A stretch of DNA of 64,000 bases from NCBI GenBank assembly GCA_947579665.1, contig OX388349.1:88384197-88448196 (forward strand). Reading direction: 5' to 3'. The notes beneath the pieces were generated by a model that was given only the letters and a program-made list of their open reading frames with translations, ran no database searches and was not told the DNA's origin. Below are positions 12,371 to 23,600 of the stretch, piece after piece. The stretch comes from Sympetrum striolatum. Taxonomy: Eukaryota > Arthropoda > Insecta > Odonata > Libellulidae. The position numbers and the translations under genes are program-made. Position 1 is the stretch's first letter, and the number at the start of each line of letters is the position of its first letter.

Positions 12371-13990
12371 TCCCTTAATTTTTTTAGTTTATCGAGATTT
12401 GACCGAAAAAAGCAAGAAAAACGAATAATTTTATCGAAATTTCAATTTTTATCATCTTTTTACCTTAATTTTTTTAGTTTATCGAGATTTGACCGAAAAA
12501 AGCAAGAAAAACGAATAATTTTAGCGAAATTTCAATTTTTATCATCTTTTTACCTTAATTTTCCTTATTTTATCGAGATTTGACCGAAAAAACCAAGAAA
12601 AACGAATAATTTTAGCGAAATTTCAATATTTTCCTCTTTTTTTCCCTTAATTTTCCTTATTTTATCGATATTTGACCGAAAATAGCAAGATAAACGAATA
12701 ATTTTAGCGAAATATCAATTTTTATCATCTTTTTTCCCTTAATTTTCCTTATTTTATCAAGTATTGATCGAAAAAAGCAAGAAAAACGAATTATTTTAGC
12801 GAAATATCAATTTTTATCCTCTTTTCTTCCCTTAATTTTCCTTATTTTATCGAGATTTGACCGAAAAAAGCAAGAAAAACGAATAACTTTAGTGAAATTT
12901 CAATTTTTTTCCTCTTTTTTTTCCTTAATTTTCCTTATTTTATCGAGTTTTGACCGAAAAAAGAAAGAAAAACGAATAATTTTAGCGAAATTTCAATTTT
13001 TTTCCTCTTTTTTTCCTTCATTCTCCTCATTTAACGAGATTTGACCGAAAAAAGCAAGAAAAACGAATAATTTTAGCGAAATATAAATTTTTATCCTCTA
13101 TTTTTTCCCTTAATTAATCGAGATTTAACCGAAAAAAGCAAGAAAACAAATAATTATAGCGAAATTTCAATTTTTTTCTTCTTTTTTTCCCTTAATTTTC
13201 CTTATTTTATCGAGATTTGACCGAAAAAAGGCAAGAAAAACGAATAATTTTAGCGAAATATCAATTTTTATCATCTTTTTTCCCTTGATTTTCCTTATTT
13301 TATCGAGATTTGACCGAAAAAAGCAAGAAAAACGAATAATTTAATCGAAATTTCAATTTTTATCATCTTTTTTCACTTTATTTTCCTTATTTTATCGAGA
13401 TTTGACCGAAAAAAGCAGGAAAAACGAATAATTTTAGCGAAATTTCAATTTTTATCATCTTTTTTCCCTTAATTTTCCTTATTTTATCGAGATTTGACCG
13501 AAAAAACCAAGAGAAACGAATAATTTTAGCGAAATTTCAATATTTTCCTCTTTTTTTCCCTTAATTTTCCTTATTTTATCGATATTTGACCGAAAATAGC
13601 AAGAAAAACGAATAATTTTAGCGAAATATCAATTTTTATCATCTTTTTTCCCTTAATTTTCCTTATTTTATCAAGATTTGACCGAAAAAAGCAAGAAAAA
13701 CGAATTATTTTAGCGAAATATCAATTTTTATCCTCTTTTCTTCCCTTAATTTTCCTTATTTTATCGAGATTTGACCGAAAAAAGCAAGAAAAACGAATAA
13801 CTTTAGCGAAATTTCAATTTTTTTCCTCTTTTTTTCCCTTAATTTTCCTTATTTTATCTAGATTTTACCGAAAAAAGAAAGAAAAACGAATAATTTTTGC
13901 GAAATTTCAATTTTTTTCCTCTTTTTTTCCTTCATTCTCCTCATTTAACGAGATTTGACCGAAAAAAGCAAGAAAAACGAATAATTTTAG
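12371..13990 (+). repeat. Satellite mosaic with paired TTTTTTTAGTTTATCG monomers
   Basis: Two successive monomers at about 12378-12560 carry TTTTTTTAGTTTATCG instead of TTTTCCTTATTTTATCG. This deletion variant later recurs near 15383, 17399, 19618, 22024, 42160, 44583 and 49215. From about 12650 to 13760 the order parallels 4626-5640 with one extra monomer. An ATTCTCCTCATTTAACGAG junction lies near 13022 and another near 13935. Nothing but satellite. Confidence 0.68.
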
Positions 13991-16680
13991 CTAAATTTCA
14001 ATTTTTATCCTCTTTTTCCCCTTAATTTTCCTTATTTTATCGAGATTTGATCGAAAAAAGCAAGAAAAACGAATAATTTTAGCTAAATTTAAATTTTTTT
14101 CCTCTTTTTTTCCCTTAATTTTCCTTGTTTTTATCGAGATTTGACCGAAAAAAGCAAGAAAAACGAATAATTTTAGCGAAATTTCAATTTTTTTCCTCTT
14201 TTTTTCCTTCATTCTCCTCATTTAACGAGATTTGTCCGAAAAAAGCAAGAAAAACGAATAATTTTATCGAAATTTCAATTTTTATTCTCTTTTTTTCCCT
14301 TAATTTTCCTTATTTTATCGAGATTTGACCGAAAAAAGCAAGAAAAACGAATAATTTTAGCGAAATTTCAATTTTTTTCCACTTTTTTTCCCTTAATTTT
14401 CCTTATTTTATCGAGATTTGACCGAAAAGAGAAAGAAAAACGAATAATTTTAGCGAAATATCAATTTTTATCCTCTCTTTTCCCTTAATTTTCCTTATTT
14501 TATCGAGATTTGACCGAAAAAAACAAGAAAAACGAATAATTTTTGCGATATATCAGTTTTTATCATCTTTTTTCCCTTGATTTTCCTTATTTTATCAAGA
14601 TTTGACCGAAAAAAAGCAAGAAAAACGAATAATTTTATCGCAATTTCAATTTTTATCATCTTTTTTCCCTTGATTTTCCTTATTTAATCGAGATTTGACC
14701 GAAAAAAAGCATAAAAAACGAATAATTTTAGCGAAATTTCAATTTTTATCCTCTTTTTTTCCCTTAATTAATCGAGATTTAACCGAAAAAAGCAAGAAAA
14801 CGATTAATTATAGCGAAATTTCAATTTTTTTCTTCTTTTTTCCCTTAATTTTTCCTTATTTTATCGAGATTTGACGGAAAAATGCAAGAAAAACGAATAA
14901 TTTTAGCGAAATATAAATTTTTATCATCTTTTTTTCCCTTAATTAATCGAGATTTAACCGAAAAAAGCAAGAAAACGAATAATTATAGCGAAATTTCAAT
15001 TTTTTTCTTCTTTTTTTCCCTTAATTTTTCCTTAGTTTATCGAGATTTGACCGAAAAAAGCAAGAAAAACGAATAATTTTAGCGAATTTTCAATTTTTAT
15101 CCTCTTTTTTTCCCTTAATTAATCGAGATTTAACCGAAAAAAGCAAGAAAACGAATAATTATAGCGAAATTTCAATTTTTTTCTTCTTTTTTTCCCTTAA
15201 TTTTTCCTTATTTTATCGAGATTTGACGGAAAAAAGCAAGAAAAACGAATAATTTTAGCGAAATATAAATTTTTATCATCTTTTTTCCCTTGATTTTCCT
15301 TATTTTATCGAGATTTGACCGAAAAAAGCAAGAAAAACGAATAATTTAGCGAAATATCAATTTTTATCCTCTTTATTTCCCTTAATTTTTTTAGTTTATC
15401 GAGATTTGACCGAAAAAAACAAGAAAAACGAATAATTTTAGCGAAATTTCAATTTTTATTATCTTTTTTCCCTTAATTTTCCTTATTTTATCGAGATTTG
15501 ACCGAAAAAAACCAAGAAAAACGAATAATTTTAGCGAAATTTCAATATTATCCTCTTTTTTTCCCTTAATTTTCCTTATTTTATCGATATTTGACCGAAA
15601 ATTGCAAGAAAAACGAATAATTTTAGCGAAATATCAATTTTTATCATCTTTTTTCCCTTGATTTTCCTTATTTTATCACGATTTGACCGAAAAAAGCAAG
15701 AAAAACGAATAATTTTAGCGAAATATCAATTTTTATCATCTTTTTTTCCCTTAATTTTCCTTATTTTATCGAGATTTGACCGAAAAAAGCAAGAAAAACG
15801 AATTAATTTAGCGAAATTTCAATTTTTTTCCTCTTTTTTTCCCTTAATTTTCCTTATTTTATCGAGATTTGACCGAAAAAAGCAAGAAAAACGAATAATT
15901 TTAGCGAAATTTAAATTTTTATCCTCTTTTTTTCCCTTAATTAATCGAGATTTAACCGAAAAAAGCAAGAAAACAAATAATTATAGCGAAATTTCAATTT
16001 TTTTCTTCATTTTTTTCCCTTAATTTTCCTTATTTTATCGAGATTTGGCCGAAAAAAGGCAAGAAAAACGAATAAGTTTAGCGAAATATCAATTTTTATC
16101 ATCTTATTTCCCTTGATTTTCCTTATTTTAACGAGATTTGACCGAAAAAAGCAAGAAAAACGAATAATTTTATCGAAATTTCAATTTTTATCATCTTTTT
16201 TCCCTTAATTTTCCTTATTTTATCGAGATTTGACCGAAAAAAGCAAGAAAAACGAATAATTTTAGCGAAATTTAAATTTTTTTCCTCTTTTTTTCCCTTA
16301 ATTTTCCTTGTTTTTATCGAGATTTGACTGAAAATAGCAAGAAAAACGTAAATTTTTAGCGAAATTTCAATTTTTTCTTCTTTTTTTCCTTCATTCTTCT
16401 CATTTAACGAGATTTGACCGAAAAAAGCAAGAAAAACTAATAATTTTATCGAAATAACAATTTTTCTCCTCATTTTTTCCATTAATTTTCCTTATTTTAT
16501 CGAGATTTGACCGAAAAAAGGAAGAAAAACGAATAATTTTAGCGAAATTTCAATTTTTTACCTCTTTTTTACCCTTAATTTTCCTTACTTTATCGAGATT
16601 TGACCGCAAAAAGCAAGAAAAACGAATAATTTTAGCGAAATTTCAATTGTTTTCCTCTTTTTTTCCCTTAATTTTCCTTA
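13991..16680 (+). repeat. Satellite mosaic, transition between subfamily zones
   Basis: Ordinary monomers are mixed with short TTAATTAATCGAG monomers and TTTTTATCGAG variants (near 14130 and 16315). The ATGAAAAG subfamily is absent from here on, and GACCGCAAAAAGC appears for the first time near 16602. The stretch 15380-15620 has the linked series TTTTTTTAGTTTATCG, CCAAGAAAAACG, CAATATTATCC, TCGATATTTG that recurs near 17399, 19618, 22024 and 44583. No gene or unique insert. Confidence 0.65.
14764..15290 (+). repeat. Local ~176-bp dimer repeat (PacI-type short monomer + full monomer)
   Basis: TTAATTAA occurs at 14764, 14939 and 15115, giving spacings of 175 and 176 bp. Each unit is a short monomer (TTAATTAATCGAG, TTTAACCG, a shortened AAGAAAACGAATAA, AATTATAGCG) followed by a full monomer that begins TTAATTTTTCC and often has GACGG instead of GACCG. 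Three consecutive dimers are present. Elsewhere the short monomer occurs singly, so this is a local amplification of a two-monomer unit. Confidence 0.78.
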
Positions 16681-18790
16681 GTTAATCGAGATTTGACCGA
16701 AAAAAGCAAGAAAAGCGAATAATTATAGATAATATAATAAATTTCAATTTTTTTCTTCTTTTGTTATCTTAATTTTCCTTATTTTATCGAGATTTGACCG
16801 AAAAAAGCAAGAAAAACGAATAATTTTATCGAAATTTCAATTTCTATCATCTTTTTTCCCTTGATTTTCCTTATTTAATCGAGATTTGACCGAAAAAAGC
16901 AAGAAAAACGAATAATTTTAGCGAAATTTCAATTTTTTTCCTCATTTTCTTCCTTAATTTTCCTTAGTTTATCGAGATTTGACCGAAAAAAGCAAGAAAA
17001 ACGAATAATTTTAGCGAAATTTCAATTTTTATCCTCTTTTTTTCCCTTAATTAATCGAGATTTAACCGAAAAAAGCAAGAAAACGAATAATTATAGCGAA
17101 ATTTCAATTTTTTTCTTCTTTTTTTCGCTTAATTTTTCCTTATTTTATCGAGATTTGACGGAAAAAAGCAAGAAAAACGAGTAATTTTAGCGAAATATCA
17201 ATTTTTATCATCTTTTTTCCCTTGATTTTCCTTATTTTATCGAAAAAAGCAAGAAAAACGAATAATTTTATCGAAATTTCAATTTTTATCATCTTATTTC
17301 CCTTGATTTTCCTTATTTTATCGAGATTTGACCGAAAAAAGCAAGAAAAACGAATAATTTTAGCGAAATATCAATTTTTATCCTCTTTTTTTCCCTTAAT
17401 TTTTTTAGTTTATCGAGATTTGACCGAAAAAAGCAAGAAAAACGAATAATTTTAGCGAAATTTCAATTTTTATCATCTTTTCTACCTTAATTTTCCTTAT
17501 TTTATCGAGATTTGACCGAAAAAAACCAAGAAAAACGAATAATTTTAGCGAAATTTCAATATTATCCTCTTTTTTTCCCTTAATTTTCCTTATTTTATCG
17601 ATATTTGACCGAAAATAGCAAGAAAAACGAATAATTTTAGCGAAATATCAATTTTTATCATCTTTTTTCCCTTGATTTTCCTTATTTTATCAAGATTTGA
17701 CCGAAAAAAGCAAGAAAAACGAAAAATTTTAGCGAAATATCAATTTTTATCATCTTTTTTTCCCTTAATTTTCCTTATTTTATCGAGATTTGACCGAAAA
17801 AAGCAAGAAAAACGAATTAATTTAGCGAAATTTCAATTTTTTCCCCTTTTTTTCCCTTAATTTTCCTTATTTTATCGAGATTTGACCGAAAAAAGGCAAG
17901 AAAAACGAATAATTTTAGCGAAATATCAATTTTTATCACCTTTTTTCCCTTGATTTTCCTTATTTTATCGAGATTTGACCGAAAAAAGCAAGAAAAACGA
18001 AAAATTTTATCGAAATTTCAATTTTTATCATCTTTTTTCCCTTGATTTTCCTTATTTTATCGAGATTTGACCGAAAAAAGCAAGAAAAACGAATAATTTT
18101 AGCGAAATATCAATTTTATCCTCTTTTTTCCCTTAATTTTCCTTATTTTATCGAGATTTGACCGAAAAAAGCAAGAAAAACGAAAAACTTTATCGAAATT
18201 TCAATTTCTATCCTCTTCTTTTCCCTTAATTTTGCTTATTTTATCGAGATTTGACCGAAAAAAGAAGGAAAAACGAATAATTTTAGCGAAATTTCAATTT
18301 CTATCCTCTTTTTTCCCTTAATTTTCCTTATTTTATCGAGATTTGACCGAAAAAAGCAAGAAAAACGAATAATTTTAGCGAAATTTAAATTTTTTTCCTC
18401 TTTTTTTCCCTTAATTTTCCTTGTTTTTATCGAGATTTGACCGAAAATAGCAAGAAAAACGAATAATTTTAGCGAAATTTCAATTTTTTTCCTCTTTTTT
18501 TCCTTCATTCTCCTCATTTAACGAGATTAGACCGAAAAAAGCAAGAAAAACGAATAATTTTATCGAAATAACAATTTTTATCCTCTTTTTTTCCATTAAT
18601 TATCCTTATTTTATCGAGATTTGACCGAGAAAAGGAAGAAAAACGAATAATTTTAGCGAAATTTCAATTTTTTACCTCTTCTTTAACCTTAATTTTCCTT
18701 ACTTTATCGAGATTTGACCGCAAAAAGCAAGAAAAACAAATAATTTTAGCGAAATTTCAATTGTTTTCCTCTTTTTTTCCCTTAATTTTC
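16300..18790 (+). repeat. Satellite unit with ~2113-bp repeat of its first part
   Basis: The series TTTTTATCGAG (near 16315), ATTCTTCTCATTTAACGAG, GACCGCAAAAAGC, CAATTGTTTTCC, TTAGTTAATCGAG and AGATAATATAATAAATTTC (16729) recurs with small changes from about 18424 to 18870, where the last marker is at 18842. The shift is about 2113 bp. Between them lie a monomer missing GATTTGACCG near 17240 and the CAATATTATCC series near 17560. This looks like an older relative of the 2405-bp unit that follows. Confidence 0.66.
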
Positions 18791-21195
18791 CTTAGTTAAT
18801 CGAGATTTGACCGAAAAAAGCAAGAAAAACGAATAATTATAGATAATATAATAAATTTCAATTTTTTTCTTCTATTTTTCCCTTAATGTTCCTTATTTTA
18901 TTGAGATTTGACCGAAAAAAGCAAGAAAAACGAATAATTTTAGCGAAATTTCAATTTTTTTCATCTTTTTTCCTTTCATTTTCCTTATTTTATCGAGATT
19001 TGACCGAAAAAAGCAAGAAAAACGAATAATTTTAGCGAAATTTCTTTTTTTTTCCTCTTTTTTTCCCTTAATTTTCCTTATTTTATCGAGATTTGACCGA
19101 AAAAAGCAAGAAAAACGAATAATTTTAGCGAAATTTCAATTTTTTTCCTCTTTTTTTAACTTAATTTTCCTTATTTTATCGAGATTTGAACAATAAAAGC
19201 AAGAAAAACGAATAATTGTAGCGAAATATCAATTTTTATCAACTTTTTTCCCTTGATTTTCCTTATTTTATCGAGATTTGACCGAAAAAAGGAAGAAAAA
19301 CGAATAATTTTATCGAAATTTCAATTTTTATCCTCTTTTTTTCCCTTAATTAATCGAGATTCAACCGAAAAAAGCAAGAAAACGAATAATTATAGCGAAA
19401 TTTCAATTTTTTTCTTCTTTTTTTCCCTTAATTTTTCCTTATTTTATCGAGATTTGACGGAAAAAAGCAAGAAAAACGAATAATTTTAGCGAAATTTCAA
19501 TTTTTATCATCTTATTTCCCTTGATTTTCCTTATTTTATCGAGATTTGACCGAAAAAAGCAAGAAAAACGAATAATTTTAGCGAAATATCAATTTTTATC
19601 CTCTTTTTTTCCCTTAATTTTTTTAGTTTATCGAGATTTGACCGAAAAAAGCAAGAAAAACGAATAATTTTAGCGAAATTTCAATTTTTATCATCTTTTC
19701 TCCCTTAATTTTCCTTATTTTATCGAGATTTGACCGAAAAAAACCAAGAAAAACGAATAATTTTAGCGAAATTTCAATATTATCCTCTTTTTTTCCCTTA
19801 ATTTTCCTTATTTTATCGATATTTGACGGAAAAAAGCAAGAAAAACGAATAATTTTAGCGAAATATCAATTTTTATCATCTTTTTTCCCTTGATTTTCCT
19901 TATTTTATCAAGATTTGACCGAAAAAAGCAAGAAAAACGAATAATTTTAGCGAAATATCAATTTTTATCATCTTTTTTTCCCTTAATTTTCCTTATTTTA
20001 TCGAGATTTGACCGAAAAAAGCAAGAAAAACAAATTAATTTAGCGAGCTTTCAATTTTTTTCCTCTTTTTTTCCCTTAATTTTCCTTATTTTATCGAGAT
20101 TTGACCGAAAAAAGGCAAGAAAAACGAATAATTTTAGCGAAATATCAATTTTTATCACCTTTTTTCCCTTGATTTTCCTTATTTTATCGAGATTTGACCG
20201 AAAAAAGCAAGAAAAACGAATAATTTTAGCGAAATTTCAATTTTTATCCTCTTTTTTCCCTTAATTTTCCTTATTTTATCGAGATTTGACCGAAAAAAGC
20301 AAGAAAAACGAATAATTTTAGCGAAATTTAAATTTTTTTCCTCTTTTTTTCCCTTAATTTTCCTTGTTTTTATCGAGATTTGACCGAAAATAGCAAGAAA
20401 AACGAATAATTTTAGCGAAATTTAAATTTTTTTCCTCTTTTTTTCCCTTAATTTTCCTTGTTTTTATCGAGATTTGACCGAAAATAGCAAGAAAAACGAA
20501 TAATTTTAGCGAAATTTCAATTTTTTTCCTCTTTTTTTCCTTCATTCTCCTCATTTAACGAGATTTGACCGAAAAAAGCTAGAAAAACGAATAATTTTAT
20601 GGAAATAACAATTTTTATCCATTTTTTTTCCATTAATTTCCCTTACTTTATCGAGATTTGACTGCAAAAAGCAAGAAAAAAAAATAATTTTAGCGAAATT
20701 TCAATTGTTTTCCTCTTTTTTTCCCTTAATTTTCCTTAGTTAATCGAGATTTGACCGAAAAAAGCAAGAAAAACGAATAATTATAGATAATATAATAAAT
20801 TTCAATTTTTTTCTTCTTTTTGTTCCTTAATGTTCCTTATTTTATCGAGATTTGACCGAAAAAAGCAAGAAAAACGAATAATTTTAGCGAAATTTCAATT
20901 TTTTTCCTCTTTTTTTATCTTAATTTTCCTTATTTTATCGAGATTTGAACAATAAAAGCAAGAAAAACGAATAATTGTAGCGAAATATCAATTTTTATCA
21001 TCTTTTTTCCCTTGATTTTCCTTATTTTATCGAGATTTGACCGAAAAAAGGAAGAAAAACGAATAATTTTAGCGAAATTTCAATTTTTATCCTCTTTTTT
21101 TCCCTTAATTAATCGAGATTTAACCGAAAAAAGCAAGAAAACGAATAATTATAGCGAAATTTCAATTTTTTTCTTCTTTTTTTCCCTTAATTTTC
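18791..21195 (+). repeat. 2405-bp higher-order unit, copy 1
   Basis: The unit opens with CTTAGTTAATCGAG and the AGATAATATAATAAATTTC monomer (18842), then has TTTTATTGAG, a GAACAATAAAAGC monomer (near 19188), a TTAATTAATCGAG monomer, the CAATATTATCC series, TAGCGAGCTTTC (near 20043), two successive TTTTTATCGAG monomers (near 20370 and 20462) and a second AGATAATATAATAAATTTC at 20785. All of these recur 2405-2406 bp downstream in the same order. Internal near-duplication (18842 versus 20785) shows an older layer inside the unit. Confidence 0.88.
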
Positions 21196-23600
21196 CTTAG
21201 TTAATCGAGATTTGACCGAAAAAAGCAAGAAAAACGAATAATTATAGATAATATAATAAATTTCAATTTTTTTCTTCTATTTTTCCCTTAATGTTCCTTA
21301 TTTTATTGAGATTTGACCGAAAAAAGCAAGAAAAACGAATAATTTTAGCGAAATTTCAATTTTTTTCATCTTTTTTCCTTTCATTTTCCTTATTTTATCG
21401 AGATTTGACCGAAAAAAGCAAGAAAAACGAATAATTTTAGCGAAATTTCTTTTTTTTTCCTCTTTTTTTCCCTTAATTTTCCTTATTTTATCGAGATTTG
21501 ACCGAAAAAAGCAAGAAAAACGAATAATTTTAGCGAAATTTCAATTTTTTTCCTCTTTTTTTAACTTAATTTTCCTTATTTTATCGAGATTTGAACAATA
21601 AAAGCAAGAAAAACGAATAATTGTAGCGAAATATCAATTTTTATCAACTTTTTTCCCTTGATTTTCCTTATTTTATCGAGATTTGACCGAAAAAAGGAAG
21701 AAAAACGAATAATTTTATCGAAATTTCAATTTTTATCCTCTTTTTTTCCCTTAATTAATCGAGATTCAACCGAAAAAAGCAAGAAAACGAATAATTATAG
21801 CGAAATTTCAATTTTTTTCTTCTTTTTTTCCCTTAATTTTTCCTTATTTTATCGAGATTTGACGGAAAAAAAGCAAGAAAAACGAATAATTTTAGCGAAA
21901 TTTCAATTTTTATCATCTTATTTCCCTTGATTTTCCTTATTTTATCGAGATTTGACCGAAAAAAGCAAGAAAAACGAATAATTTTAGCGAAATATCAATT
22001 TTTATCCTCTTTTTTTCCCTTAATTTTTTTAGTTTATCGAGATTTGACCGAAAAAAGCAAGAAAAACGAATAATTTTAGCGAAATTTCAATTTTTATCAT
22101 CTTTTCTCCCTTAATTTTCCTTATTTTATCGAGATTTGACCGAAAAAAACCAAGAAAAACGAATAATTTTAGCGAAATTTCAATATTATCCTCTTTTTTT
22201 CCCTTAATTTTCCTTATTTTATCGATATTTGACGGAAAAAAGCAAGAAAAACGAATAATTTTAGCGAAATATCAATTTTTATCATCTTTTTTCCCTTGAT
22301 TTTCCTTATTTTATCAAGATTTGACCGAAAAAAGCAAGAAAAACGAATAATTTTAGCGAAATATCAATTTTTATCATCTTTTTTTCCCTTAATTTTCCTT
22401 ATTTTATCGAGATTTGACCGAAAAAAGCAAGAAAAACAAATTAATTTAGCGAGCTTTCAATTTTTTTCCTCTTTTTTTCCCTTAATTTTCCTTATTTTAT
22501 CGAGATTTGACCGAAAAAAGGCAAGAAAAACGAATAATTTTAGCGAAATATCAATTTTTATCACCTTTTTTCCCTTGATTTTCCTTATTTTATCGAGATT
22601 TGACCGAAAAAAGCAAGAAAAACGAATAATTTTAGCGAAATTTCAATTTTTATCCTCTTTTTTCCCTTAATTTTCCTTATTTTATCGAGATTTGACCGAA
22701 AAAAGCAAGAAAAACGAATAATTTTAGCGAAATTTAAATTTTTTTCCTCTTTTTTTCCCTTAATTTTCCTTGTTTTTATCGAGATTTGACCGAAAATAGC
22801 AAGAAAAACGAATAATTTTAGCGAAATTTAAATTTTTTTCCTCTTTTTTTCCCTTAATTTTCCTTGTTTTTATCGAGATTTGACCGAAAATAGCAAGAAA
22901 AACGAATAATTTTAGCGAAATTTCAATTTTTTTCCTCTTTTTTTCCTTCATTCTCCTCATTTAACGAGATTTGACCGAAAAAAGCTAGAAAAACGAATAA
23001 TTTTATCGAAATAACAATTTTTATCCATTTTTTTTCCATTAATTTTCCTTACTTTATCGAGATTTGACCGCAAAAAGCAAGAAAAAAAAATAATTTTAGC
23101 GAAATTTCAATTGCTTTCCTCTTTTTTTCCCTTAATTTTCCTTAGTTAATCGAGATTTGACCGAAAAAAGCAAGAAAAACGAATAATTATAGATAATATA
23201 ATAAATTTCAATTTTTTTCTTCTTTTTTTTCCTTAATGTTCCTTATTTTATCGAGATTTGACCGAAAAAAGCAAGAAAAACGAATAATTTTAGCGAAATT
23301 TCAATTTTTTTCCTCTTTTTTTATCTTAATTTTCCTTATTTTATCGAGATTTGAACAATAAAAGCAAGAAAAACGAATAATTGTAGCGAAATATCAATTT
23401 TTATCATCTTTTTTCCCTTGATTTTCCTTATTCTATCGAGATTTGACCGAAAAAAGGAAGAAAAACGAATAATTTTAGCGAAATTTCAATTTTTATCCTC
23501 TTTTTTTCCCTTAATTAATCGAGATTTAACCGGAAAAAGCAAGAAAACGAATAATTATAGCGAAATTTCAATTTTTTTCTTCTTTTTTTCCCTTAATTTT
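21196..23600 (+). repeat. 2405-bp higher-order unit, copy 2
   Basis: Begins with the same CTTAGTTAATCGAG at 21196, exactly 2405 bp after copy 1, and follows it to about 23590. Markers are AGATAATATAATAAATTTC at 21247 and 23191, TAGCGAGCTTTC near 22449 and paired TTTTTATCGAG monomers near 22776 and 22868. Copy 1 ends by leading into copy 2, while copy 2 ends in a TTTTTCC monomer with GAGGG for GACCG. The high identity and direct adjacency indicate a recent tandem duplication by unequal exchange. Confidence 0.88.
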
